Source: JAXLXE01 sp046328115
GTDB taxonomy: Bacteria; Chloroflexota; UBA6077; JACCZL01
Length of the DNA: 64,000 bases
Direction of reading: 5' to 3'
NCBI GenBank assembly: GCA_046328115.1
Contig: JAXLXE010000003.1
Location: forward strand, 1-64,000
In this document: positions 8,058 to 14,858 of the stretch, piece by piece
Layout: the number at the start of each line of letters is the position of its first letter
Position numbering within the stretch: the first letter of the stretch is position 1
Made by a program: the position numbers and the translations under genes
Notes under the pieces: generated by a model
What the model saw: the letters and a program-made list of their open reading frames with translations, nothing else
The model's database searches: none
Told to the model about the DNA's origin: nothing

Positions 8058-8770
8058 GCGCTCGCCTCCCTGGACTCCATGGGCTCCCCAAACTCGGACA
8101 CCTCGTACTCCACGTGGACGAGTTTGGCCTTGATCTTGTCGGCGTGCGGCCCCGGCTCCACGACGACGCAGTCTGAGACGGCAGCGGACACGAGGACCCA
8201 CCGCTCGGCGTCCATCCGATATCGCCGAGCGAGATGCGGGTGCGGAGACAGGTGCAGTCCGTCTCCGCACGTCGGGCTGGGATCCCACTTGGCGGGAGCC
8301 ACGTCCGTGCCGGGCACGTACGTGGTCGGGGAGTCGTAGGCATGCCCCGTCTGGAGTGCGCCGTCCAACGCCTTGTAGGCGTACAGCCGCCCGCCACTCA
8401 CGCGCACGCCATGGACGGCGGCCCAGGTCTCGACCTCCCAGATTGACGGCGGGCGAATCACGTGGCCAGGCCCGTCACACGCCACCGAGTCCGAGTAGAC
8501 GTAGACGACGCAATACTCGGAGGCGTACACGCGGGCCTGGTCGGAGGCGTACACGACGGCCTGGCCGTAGGCGGTCACGACGGCCTGGTCGTAGGCGTAC
8601 ACGCGGGCCTGGTCGGAGGCGGTCACGACGGCCTGGCCGTAGGCGGTCACGACGGCCTGGCCGTAGGCGGTCACGCGGGCCTGGCCGGCCACCACAATGG
8701 TGGCCGTACGGCCACCGTCCGTGCTCACCAGCGCGGCCTCTAGTTCGTCCTGGGTCGTTACTCTGATCAT
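8054..8770 (-). CDS. DUF7666-like protein with octapeptide repeats
   Basis: 238 residues in two parts. Residues about 25-90 are eight or so tandem octapeptides of the type VTAYGQAV / VYASDQAR, where small residues and valine alternate as expected for a beta-solenoid. The C-terminal 130 residues carry YAYKALD, then CGDGLHLSP and a KAKLVHVEYEV end, the pattern I associate with the DUF7666 domain of phage and actinobacterial proteins. Role unknown. The repeat count is easily changed by slippage, since the DNA is a 24-base tandem repeat. ATGA junctions flank both ends. Confidence 0.65.
   Translation of the reverse strand: MIRVTTQDELEAALVSTDGGRTATIVVAGQARVTAYGQAVVTAYGQAVVTASDQARVYAYDQAVVTAYGQAVVYASDQARVYASEYCVVYVYSDSVACDGPGHVIRPPSIWEVETWAAVHGVRVSGGRLYAYKALDGALQTGHAYDSPTTYVPGTDVAPAKWDPSPTCGDGLHLSPHPHLARRYRMDAERWVLVSAAVSDCVVVEPGPHADKIKAKLVHVEYEVSEFGEPMESREASA
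8520..8690. repeat. 24-base tandem repeat coding the octapeptides
   Basis: Variants of a 24-base unit (GGCGGTCACGACGGCCTGGC plus four bases) recur in register with the reading frame of the 8054-8770 gene. Some units differ in two codons (TAYG versus YASD). Replication slippage should make this stretch variable between relatives. Confidence 0.8.
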
Positions 8771-9105
8771 GCGCTCGCCTCCATCCTCGCCCGCCGCGCC
8801 ACGGCGAACATGTACGCCGCGCGGAACGCGTCGGGCTGCGAGTAGACGCGGTTGAACAGCCGATCCCGCGATGCACTCGCGTTCGGCGCGGTCGGGTCGT
8901 GTCCCACCGCGTCGTGGTAGGCGCTCAGGTGCTCGCCCACCAGGCGCTCACACGGGCGGCAGGTGCAGTAGCCGTTACGAGGCAGCGGCCGGTACTGGCG
9001 CACCGTCCCACCGCACGCGATACAGCGGTAGGTCTGGAGCGTCTGGCCGGCGTTGGCGCCGCCAGTGCCCCCGCGCAATGGCCGCGCGGCCCATCGTACG
9101 GCCAT
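8767..9105 (-). CDS. Zinc-finger element protein
   Basis: 112 residues. YRCIACGG followed by YCTCRPC gives a four-cysteine knuckle near residues 28-52. The C-terminal half is helical and rich in arginine (FRAAYMFAVARRARME). No named family recognised. It lies one base after the preceding stop and overlaps the following start by four bases. Confidence 0.6.
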   Translation of the reverse strand: MAVRWAARPLRGGTGGANAGQTLQTYRCIACGGTVRQYRPLPRNGYCTCRPCERLVGEHLSAYHDAVGHDPTAPNASASRDRLFNRVYSQPDAFRAAYMFAVARRARMEASA

Positions 9106-9106
9106 C

Positions 9107-9532
9107 TCAATCGCTCCCTGAATCCTCGAGCCGCCCCGTCAGCAGCGCGTCGCAGCCGGCGTTGACCTGGCGGGCGTGCCCGTGGGCCTCCGCCGCGAGT
9201 CCGTCCTGGCGGGCGGACTCGCCGTCCTCCAGATCGTCAGCCTGGACCACCTGGCGGAGGTCTCGCAGCGCGGACTCGGCCAGCGCCGCCAGACGCGGCT
9301 GGTTGATCTCCCGAGCCAGGTTGCGCAGGCCAATCAGCCGACCGTGGAGCTGCGCGTGGGCCGCGCGCTCCGCCGAGTCGTGCAGCGCGCGGACCTCACC
9401 CGCGAATCGGTGCGTCGTGAGCGCCGCCGCCGCCTCGAAACCGTGGCCCTGGACGACGACCAAATGGCGGGCCACGCGGCCTGTGACGGGATACCGCTGT
9501 ACCGCGGCTGCGGGCCGTGGTAGACTACTCAT
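9107..9532 (-). CDS. Hypothetical helical element protein
   Basis: About 141 residues from MSSLPRP. Long alanine/arginine-rich helices (ALHDSAERAAHAQLHGRL, ARLAALAESALRDLRQ) suggest a helical bundle or coiled coil. The start at 9532 is the first ATG after the hairpin at 9567-9595. An alternative start at 9559 would fall closer to that hairpin. Function unknown. Confidence 0.52.
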   Translation of the reverse strand: MSSLPRPAAAVQRYPVTGRVARHLVVVQGHGFEAAAALTTHRFAGEVRALHDSAERAAHAQLHGRLIGLRNLAREINQPRLAALAESALRDLRQVVQADDLEDGESARQDGLAAEAHGHARQVNAGCDALLTGRLEDSGSD

Positions 9533-9566
9533 GGTTGTGGGACCTCCTCGTGGGGTCAAAGAGACC

Positions 9567-9595
9567 CGCTCAGCTCGAACTGAGCGGGTCTCGCT
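9567..9595 (+). terminator. Hairpin terminator, T-run on the plus strand
   Basis: GACCCGCTCAG and CTGAGCGGGTC pair across a short loop. On the plus strand the stem is followed by TCGCTTTTT, as in an intrinsic terminator. On the minus strand only TCTTTG follows, so it may act there as a weak terminator or attenuator at the end of the 9570-10145 gene. It may also protect the switch region from opposing transcription. Confidence 0.65.
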
Positions 9596-10145
9596 TTTTG
9601 CGCAGGACGACGACTGAATCGTCTGCGGCTACGGCGGGCCCCGCCGCTGGGCTCGGGCGCGACTCCGAGTTACGCGCGGTGCTCAGTCCATGGGAGTGGC
9701 CCTCCTTCTGGGCGCTGGGTCGTACAGACGTCGGCGAGTTCGTGCGTGTCGTGCGCCCACGTCGGCCGGCTAGCAGGCCACGGGATGGGAGCCCGGAAGT
9801 GGAACCGGTGCCCCCCGCCGTGGTGGTGATGCCCACTAGCCGGCCTACGTCAGCGCGCGAGAGAAACGTCCGCGCGCCGTCGTGAATCAGGTCGATGCTT
9901 TGCGCCTTGCACCGGCGCCGCAGCGTTGCCGGGTCTATGCGCAGCAGCGCCGCGGCCTCGGCCATGCCGTAGCGCAGCGGCTCAGGGCCGTCCTGGCGTA
10001 GCTCGATCCGTGCCCGCAGGTCGGCGACCTCCGCCCGTAGCGCCGTGACCTCGCCCGCGACCTCGGCGTGGATGGCCTCGGCGAGCTGGCCCAGGACGCT
10101 GGTCAGCGACGGCGGGGAGACGTGGAGGCGGAGCGGGCCGGTCAT
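9570..10145 (-). CDS. MerR/excisionase-like helix-turn-helix protein
   Basis: 191 residues. A coiled-coil N-terminus (residues about 15-50) is followed by YGMAEAAALLRIDPATLRRR ... LIHDGARTFLSRADVGRLV (about 59-105), the pattern of MerR-type and excisionase winged helices. The C-terminal 85 residues are low in structure and rich in Ser, Thr and Arg. It could be the element's recombination directionality factor (Xis) or a regulator of the leftward operon. Its place two genes downstream of the repressor fits either. The start at 10145 makes an ATGA overlap with the upstream gene. Confidence 0.62.
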   Translation of the reverse strand: MTGPLRLHVSPPSLTSVLGQLAEAIHAEVAGEVTALRAEVADLRARIELRQDGPEPLRYGMAEAAALLRIDPATLRRRCKAQSIDLIHDGARTFLSRADVGRLVGITTTAGGTGSTSGLPSRGLLAGRRGRTTRTNSPTSVRPSAQKEGHSHGLSTARNSESRPSPAAGPAVAADDSVVVLRKKRDPLSSS

Positions 10146-10411
10146 TCGGGGTCTCCGTAGTCCTCGACCAGCTCGAAGCCGAACGCGAAGACTTGGGACA
10201 GTTGCATCGCCGCGTAGAAGACGATGCGCTCGCGCTCGCTCTCCCACGATTTGGGCACCGAGATAGACTCCTGCGCGCCCATCTGGCGGGCCTTCTCGAC
10301 GATGTAAGACAGGTAGATTGGCCGCCGCCGGCACTCGTGCTCCCGCGCGGCTACCTCCGTGCCCCAGCCTTCGCGCCGGGCGGCGCACTCTCTGCAGGCG
10401 ACGTTCGTCAC
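10142..10411 (-). CDS. Hypothetical small element protein
   Basis: 89 residues. MTNVACRECAARRE supplies a CxxC, with one more cysteine in HECRRRP, so a zinc site is possible. The acidic C-terminus (FELVEDYGDPE) follows a helical core. Coupled by ATGA to the XRE gene before it and to the MerR-like gene after it. Family not recognised. Confidence 0.55.
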   Translation of the reverse strand: MTNVACRECAARREGWGTEVAAREHECRRRPIYLSYIVEKARQMGAQESISVPKSWESERERIVFYAAMQLSQVFAFGFELVEDYGDPE

Positions 10412-10635
10412 GACGCGACCTCGGCGGGGGTGGCGTCCTCCGACCAGAACAGGGCATTCATGGGGACGCCGAGCGCAGACGCGAGACGCAGCATGACCGC
10501 GCCGGTGGGCGCATGGCCCGCCCCCGATTCGATCATGCCAACCGCCCTAACGCTCACCTCGGCACGTTCGGCCAGTTGCTCCTGCGTCAGCCCAAGCTCT
10601 GCTCGTCGGTCGCGCACCCGGTTCCTGAGCCTCAT
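10408..10635 (-). CDS. XRE-family repressor
   Basis: About 75 residues from MRLRNRVRDRR. It is a single Cro/C1-type helix-turn-helix (LTQEQLAERAEVSVRAVGMIESG), a size typical of small phage and plasmid repressors. The ATG at 10635 is preceded by GAGGAGA, so it is preferred over the TTG at 10653, which lies upstream of that site. It is the first gene after the leftward promoter, whose spacer and -10 carry palindromes. Self-repression through those sites is likely (inference). Confidence 0.83.
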   Translation of the reverse strand: MRLRNRVRDRRAELGLTQEQLAERAEVSVRAVGMIESGAGHAPTGAVMLRLASALGVPMNALFWSEDATPAEVAS

Positions 10636-10675
10636 AGTCTCCTCGATCGGCAATCTATCGCCGAACGCTCAGTTG

Positions 10676-10747
10676 TTACCGAGATTATCGGTAATAGATT
10701 ACCGATTGTCAAGGGGGCGTTTTCGGGAGAAGCGCGGTAGACTACCG
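10676..10747. promoter_or_regulatory. Operator region of the element switch: three palindromes
   Basis: Three related palindromes share CGGTA/TACCG half-sites. TTACCGA-N5-TCGGTAA lies at 10676-10694. CGGTAAT-AG-ATTACCG lies at 10689-10704. CGGTAG-A-CTACCG lies at 10735-10747. They fill the gap between divergent XRE genes, exactly where a C1/Cro-type switch would have its operators. The first two overlap each other by one half-site. Confidence 0.75.
10684..10712 (-). promoter_or_regulatory. Leftward promoter of the element
   Basis: On the minus strand TTGACA (10712-10707) is followed after exactly 17 bases by GATAAT (10689-10684), a near-perfect sigma-70 promoter. The CGGTAAT-AG-ATTACCG palindrome fills the spacer and a second palindrome covers the -10. 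It should drive the repressor and possibly the whole leftward train. Confidence 0.78.
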
Positions 10748-10763
10748 AGGGGCAGGTAAAAGA

Positions 10764-11216
10764 TTGCTGATGGTGGACCGTTTGGCCGCAGAACTAGCGG
10801 CGCTTCGCAAGGAAGTCAGGCTTAGTCAGGTTGAGCTCGCCAAGCTGAGTGGTGTTAGTCCCAGGACTGTTGGGCTCATTGAGGCCGACGCCACGACCCC
10901 GCGGGCGGACACACTCCGTCGCCTTGCGGACGGCCTCGCGACCAGTGGGGCCGGCAAGCTTGACCGCGCCGCTGCTGCCGAGTACTTTGGTCGGCTAGCG
11001 CAAGCCGCTGGCTTCGCCCCTATCGATGTCGCCACACTCACGGACGACCAGGTGGAGGCCTACCTAGAAGAGTTGGCCGGAGGCCCAGACGTGGGGATCA
11101 ACCTGCTCAACCTGGCCAAGTCCTGGCGAGACATTGATCCTGGTTCCAAGCGGCTGGTGCTGACGGTCATTATCGAGACGCTGAACCGCGCTGGCGGCAG
11201 CCGGCGCCGCCGCTAG
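10764..11216 (+). CDS. XRE-family regulator with extra C-terminal domain
   Basis: 150 residues. The N-terminal helix-turn-helix (LSQVELAKLSGVSPRTVGLI, about 21-40) is followed by a helical domain with LTDDQVEAYLEELAGG that may dimerise. The TTG at 10764 is preferred to the ATG at 10770 because GAGGGGCAGG ends seven bases before it. It is transcribed away from the other XRE gene, with a palindrome over its probable start region, so the two form a mutual-repression pair (inference). Together with the downstream ImmA-type protease it recalls the ImmR/ImmA control of ICEBs1. Confidence 0.8.
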   Translation: MLMVDRLAAELAALRKEVRLSQVELAKLSGVSPRTVGLIEADATTPRADTLRRLADGLATSGAGKLDRAAAAEYFGRLAQAAGFAPIDVATLTDDQVEAYLEELAGGPDVGINLLNLAKSWRDIDPGSKRLVLTVIIETLNRAGGSRRRR

Positions 11217-11292
11217 CGGCACTGGACGGGACACATGGGCTCGACAAGCAGCAATCTAGCAGTGTTGCCGTCCGTGCGAGGAGATCAGTGGG

Positions 11293-12738
11293 TTATTGCG
11301 GCTTCGCTGTCGTCTGGTCTGCTACCCAGCGGCCACCTTCGCGGATGAGCAGGACGTGCAGGGTGTAGTAGAGGCGAGTACCGCTGCGCTGCTGGAACGA
11401 GTAGTCAATGTCGGCCTCGATACGATCGACGGCGGTGCTGGCTTGGCGGACAGGGCGAGCAAATCGAAAGGAGGATGTGCCGGTGAAAGAGCCTTCGAAC
11501 TGCTCCAAGCCAACACGGCGGCGGAATGCGTCAGAGACACAGCAGTCCCAAGCACCGTGGATGTCCCCCCTGGAAATGGCGCCAAAGTATGTCTCTGCCC
11601 ATACGTCGGCAGCGTTGGAGTCCATCGCTGCGGGCTTGACGGTCGGGGTGGGCGGCCGAGCCGGTGGATTGATCGCAGAGGGGCGGCCATCTAGGAACGC
11701 TCGGATGGATTCGGTGGCGATGCCAACGTTCAGACCTTCTGCGTCCCTGACGCTTGATCGGACGAGCGCCACGACCTGGCCGCTAACAGTAAAGATCGGC
11801 CCGCCCGAATTGCCCGCGTTGACGGCCGCGTCGGTGTGGACCAGGATGGTGGTTCCTTGCACGCGTACACGAGACAGGACACCCTTGGTTAGGGTCGGGC
11901 GGTCAATTCCGATAGCGTCTGGGCGCGGAAACCCCAGAATGAGCAGCGTCTCGCCGACCGGTACTTGCTGGGCTCCGATCAACTGTGCCGGGGACAGGCC
12001 GATCGGATCGGTCAGTAGAGCGAGGTCGTTGCTGCGGTCGATACGATTCACCTTCGCCATGCCGCTACGGATCCCTGTGGCGCCGACCTCTGCAGACGTC
12101 ACGCCTTCCACGACATGCGCATTTGTCAGGATACCATCCGGGACTTTGAAGCCGCTGCCCCAGCCGACAGAGGTGCGTATCACCACAAGAGACTTGGTTA
12201 CCAGGTTGGCGGCCTCGGCGATTGAGGCTTCCGGGGTGGCGGGCTGGATGGCCGGGGCTGTTGTGGCGGTCACAACAACAGGAGGGGCCGTTGGCGGCAC
12301 GGGGGGCATGATCGTCGCGGACGGTCGGGCTGTGCGGGTCGTGGCGAGGAACTGGGAGGCAATGTATCCGACGTTGCCATCCGGATCGCGGACGTTTCTC
12401 CATGCGCCGAATGTGTTGTTCACGTCAGCGCCTACGAGCGTCATGGGGGTGCCGTCGCCCCACGCTTTGACGCGGTCGGTAGGATCAGGAGTGCGGCGAA
12501 GAAACACTCCGATGCCATCTGTATTGGCCACGTAGAGGATGATCGTCGGGGCTGGCTGGGATGGGGGGAGATCCACCCGTGGCGGGGACTGCGTCGGCAA
12601 TGCCGCGGGCGCTTCGGTAACGAGTGCTGGAGCGGACGGGACGGGCTGCGGCGGTTGTTGGCTTTCCCCGCACGCCGATGCCGCGAGGGATACTGAAGCA
12701 ATGCAGCAGAGCACCATAGCCCGGAGTCCGCTCGTCAT
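11293..12738 (-). CDS. Lipoprotein with SH3-like domain and HtrA-type serine protease
   Basis: 481 residues. A signal peptide ends in a lipobox-like LAASAC, with Cys23 as the anchor. A proline-rich linker leads to a bacterial SH3-like domain (about 65-135). A trypsin-fold protease follows with the full triad: His208 in LTNAHVV, Asp238 in NDLALL and Ser311 in GNSGGP. No PDZ domain follows; instead there is a roughly 100-residue NTF2-like tail. It is the only leftward gene in the rightward arm, suggesting cargo with its own promoter. It likely acts outside the membrane in quality control, processing or exclusion (inference). Confidence 0.85.
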   Translation of the reverse strand: MTSGLRAMVLCCIASVSLAASACGESQQPPQPVPSAPALVTEAPAALPTQSPPRVDLPPSQPAPTIILYVANTDGIGVFLRRTPDPTDRVKAWGDGTPMTLVGADVNNTFGAWRNVRDPDGNVGYIASQFLATTRTARPSATIMPPVPPTAPPVVVTATTAPAIQPATPEASIAEAANLVTKSLVVIRTSVGWGSGFKVPDGILTNAHVVEGVTSAEVGATGIRSGMAKVNRIDRSNDLALLTDPIGLSPAQLIGAQQVPVGETLLILGFPRPDAIGIDRPTLTKGVLSRVRVQGTTILVHTDAAVNAGNSGGPIFTVSGQVVALVRSSVRDAEGLNVGIATESIRAFLDGRPSAINPPARPPTPTVKPAAMDSNAADVWAETYFGAISRGDIHGAWDCCVSDAFRRRVGLEQFEGSFTGTSSFRFARPVRQASTAVDRIEADIDYSFQQRSGTRLYYTLHVLLIREGGRWVADQTTAKPQ

Positions 12739-12807
12739 GGCGGCTTCCCCCCAGTGGAGTGTCGATACGGTAGCGAATTGGCTGGCAATTTGCTAGGAGG
12801 GGGCACG

Positions 12808-13305
12808 ATGGACGATGGTCAGAGCAGGCGGCGAACTGCCCCGCGCATGACGCGGGAGCAGATCCGGGCGCGGGAGGCGTCCAGGGCGCGAGCGGACAGG
12901 ATGAGGGAGCAACGCCAGGCTGAGCAGCAGGCGGCGCTCCCGCCGCCTACGCCGCAGCTACCACCTCTCATTGAGGTGGAGGTCGTCCCCGTCCGCGTTG
13001 AGCCGACCGAGATCAAGGCGGGGCCAAAACCGCGCAGCGGACGGGCATGGCTCTGGTGGACCTTGGGCGTACTGGGGGCAGTCCTGTTCTTGCGGCTGAT
13101 GGCGGCGATGGGCGATGCGGCGCGGGTGCCGCCTATCATGACACCGACGCCGAGCACGGCCTACCAAGTGCGCATGTGCGAGGATGCGTTGGCCCGGAGG
13201 CGCAGCGCGGAGACTGTGCGGGCGGTGCAGGGCGCCTCCTCATACCGAGCGAATCAGATGCTCGACGAGGCGAATCTGGACATCAAGAGGTACTGCTCGC
13301 CATGA
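12808..13305 (+). CDS. Single-span membrane protein, cargo operon
   Basis: About 165 residues from ATG 12808, which follows AGGAGGGGG. The N-terminal 50 residues are strongly charged (REQIRAREASRARADRMRE), then proline-rich. A membrane span (WLWWTLGVLGAVLFL) lies near residue 85. The outside part contains two cysteines (RMCED and KRYCSP at the very end). It is coupled by ATGA to the next membrane gene and through it to the secreted nuclease. Family not recognised. Confidence 0.65.
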   Translation: MDDGQSRRRTAPRMTREQIRAREASRARADRMREQRQAEQQAALPPPTPQLPPLIEVEVVPVRVEPTEIKAGPKPRSGRAWLWWTLGVLGAVLFLRLMAAMGDAARVPPIMTPTPSTAYQVRMCEDALARRRSAETVRAVQGASSYRANQMLDEANLDIKRYCSP

Positions 13306-13553
13306 ACACGCCCAGAAGGCGCCGCCGCGGGAAGGTCGTCGCGCTCCGCCCCGGCTTCTCTCTGCCACCGCCCCCCTCCCCGTTCACGGTTCCGCCAGGC
13401 CCGAGGTGGCCGCCGTACGCGCATACGAGCGGTCGCGAGTTCAAGGGCCTACAGCCGGCGTCCCGCCTGGTCATGGGGCTGTGTTTTGGTTTCCTGGCCG
13501 CGACGTTGCTGTTCACGGCGTTTCCGCCAGTCTGCCTGAGGGCGGTGCCATGA
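13302..13553 (+). CDS. 83-residue single-span membrane protein
   Basis: Starts MNTPRRRRRGKVVAL. A basic, proline-rich N-terminus precedes one membrane span (LVMGLCFGFLAATLLFTAF) close to the C-terminus. ATGA junctions join it to the genes before and after. It may anchor or help export the nuclease encoded next, but this is only context. Confidence 0.62.
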   Translation: MNTPRRRRRGKVVALRPGFSLPPPPSPFTVPPGPRWPPYAHTSGREFKGLQPASRLVMGLCFGFLAATLLFTAFPPVCLRAVP

Positions 13554-14224
13554 AGTCGTGTTCGTTCGTCCTGCTCACCCTGGCGCTGCTGACCTCCACC
13601 GCCTACGCCCAAGACCGCACCCCGGCCCACGTCGTCTCAGTCACCGACGGCGACACGGTCGTAGTCAGCCTTAGCGATCGCGACGAGAAGGTCCGGTTGA
13701 TCGGCATCGACGCTCCTGAGAGCGTCGACCCGAACCGTCCTAAGATGTGCTGGGCCGATGAGGCCAGCGCCCGCGCGAAGGAGCTGCTCGGCGATCGCGA
13801 CGTCGAGCTCGAGCTGGACAAGGGCGAGCGCGACCGCTTCGGGCGGCTGCTGGCGTACGTGTGGATCGACGGAGAGAACTCTAGCTTGACGTTAGCGCGC
13901 GAGGGCCACGCCGTCCAGCTCACCATCGCGCCCAACACCCGCTACGTCGACCAGATCGCGGCCGCGGTCGCGGAGGCGCGGGACGCGGGGCGTGGGCTCT
14001 GGGGTGCGTGTCCGCAGGCGACGCCCGCCGTGGCGCCGAAGCCGAGCAGTGGCCCGACATCGTCGAGCGGGCAGTGCCCACCCGAGGCGCCGATCAAAGG
14101 CAACCGCGACAGCCACATCTACCACTCCCCCGGCCAGCGCGACTACGAGCGGACCAAGGCGGAGGAGTGTTTCGTAACCGGCGCCGATGCTGAGGCGGCG
14201 GGATACCGGGCGGCGCAGCGGTAG
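13550..14224 (+). CDS. Secreted thermonuclease (SNase) with C-terminal small module
   Basis: 224 residues. A signal peptide (cleavage near STAYA-QD) precedes a staphylococcal-nuclease fold: TDGDT (32-36), VRLIGIDAPES with Arg49, Asp54 and Glu57, and the DRFGRLLAYV motif with Arg99. These are the catalytic residues of calcium-dependent, sugar-nonspecific nucleases. The C-terminus carries IKGN ... YHSPG ... ECF ... EAAGYR, a short module also found at the end of other secreted nucleases (called a sunset domain in some annotations). It is secreted or cell-wall-associated and coupled to two membrane proteins. It may degrade extracellular DNA. Confidence 0.88.
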   Translation: MKSCSFVLLTLALLTSTAYAQDRTPAHVVSVTDGDTVVVSLSDRDEKVRLIGIDAPESVDPNRPKMCWADEASARAKELLGDRDVELELDKGERDRFGRLLAYVWIDGENSSLTLAREGHAVQLTIAPNTRYVDQIAAAVAEARDAGRGLWGACPQATPAVAPKPSSGPTSSSGQCPPEAPIKGNRDSHIYHSPGQRDYERTKAEECFVTGADAEAAGYRAAQR

Positions 14225-14282
14225 TGCCGTGGTGTGCCCAAAATCGACCGTCGTGGGATAGGTTAAGGCAGGGGAGGCGGAG

Positions 14283-14855
14283 ATGCGCGCTCGGCAGGAT
14301 GGCCACCATGACAGGCGTCTGGCCAGCGTCTCCGCCTTCGCCCACCGCTGGCACCGCGGCGTCTGGGCCGCGAGCCTCCTGCCGTCCGAGCTGGGCGTAG
14401 GCCTGGTCTGGCAGGACGGCGCCGTCGACGTCCTCGGGGCGGCTCGGTGCAGCGGGGTGATCGCCTTGTCAGGACTCGTCCGAGACACCCCACTGTACAC
14501 GCCCACGCTGCTCCATGAGGCCGCGCACGTGCTCCTACGCCATGACTTCGGCCTGTGCTCGGACGGCTGGCTGGTGGCGCGGGCGGAGCGGCAGGCCTGG
14601 CTCGGCAGCGCGCTGCTCGGTATTCCGCGCGGAATAGCCGCGCGGGTCATCGACGGCCAGTCCACGATCACTTCGGCCGCGGTTACCATGGGCGTGCCGT
14701 CGGAGCTCGTGGCGCTCCGCGTGGCGCTGGAGCTGCGCCAGAGCGTTGACGAGCAGCTCGCGGCGCTGGACGCGTGGATCCGCGCCGCGAGGCACCAGGC
14801 GATCGCCAGCGCGCGGATCGACGCCAGGCGCGAGGCGCTGGCGATCTGGGGGTGA
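14283..14855 (+). CDS. ImmA/IrrE-type metallopeptidase
   Basis: 190 residues. The zinc-protease motif HEAAH lies at 78-82 (LLHEAAHVLLRHD), with a likely third ligand in ARAERQAW at Glu102. ImmA of ICEBs1 and IrrE of Deinococcus cut XRE repressors in response to stress or peptide signals. Here the natural target would be one of the two XRE proteins at 10.4-11.2 kb (inference). It sits immediately before the integrase, consistent with a role in triggering excision. Confidence 0.8.
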   Translation: MRARQDGHHDRRLASVSAFAHRWHRGVWAASLLPSELGVGLVWQDGAVDVLGAARCSGVIALSGLVRDTPLYTPTLLHEAAHVLLRHDFGLCSDGWLVARAERQAWLGSALLGIPRGIAARVIDGQSTITSAAVTMGVPSELVALRVALELRQSVDEQLAALDAWIRAARHQAIASARIDARREALAIWG

Positions 14856-14858
14856 ACC

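Noticed and set aside
8520..8690. Possible CRISPR array because of regular 24-base units
   Set aside because: Units are contiguous, in-frame with an octapeptide repeat and have no unique spacers.
11408..12535. 375-codon plus-strand frame opposite the HtrA-like gene
   Set aside because: The minus-strand frame has a lipobox and full catalytic triad; this one has neither domain nor ribosome site.
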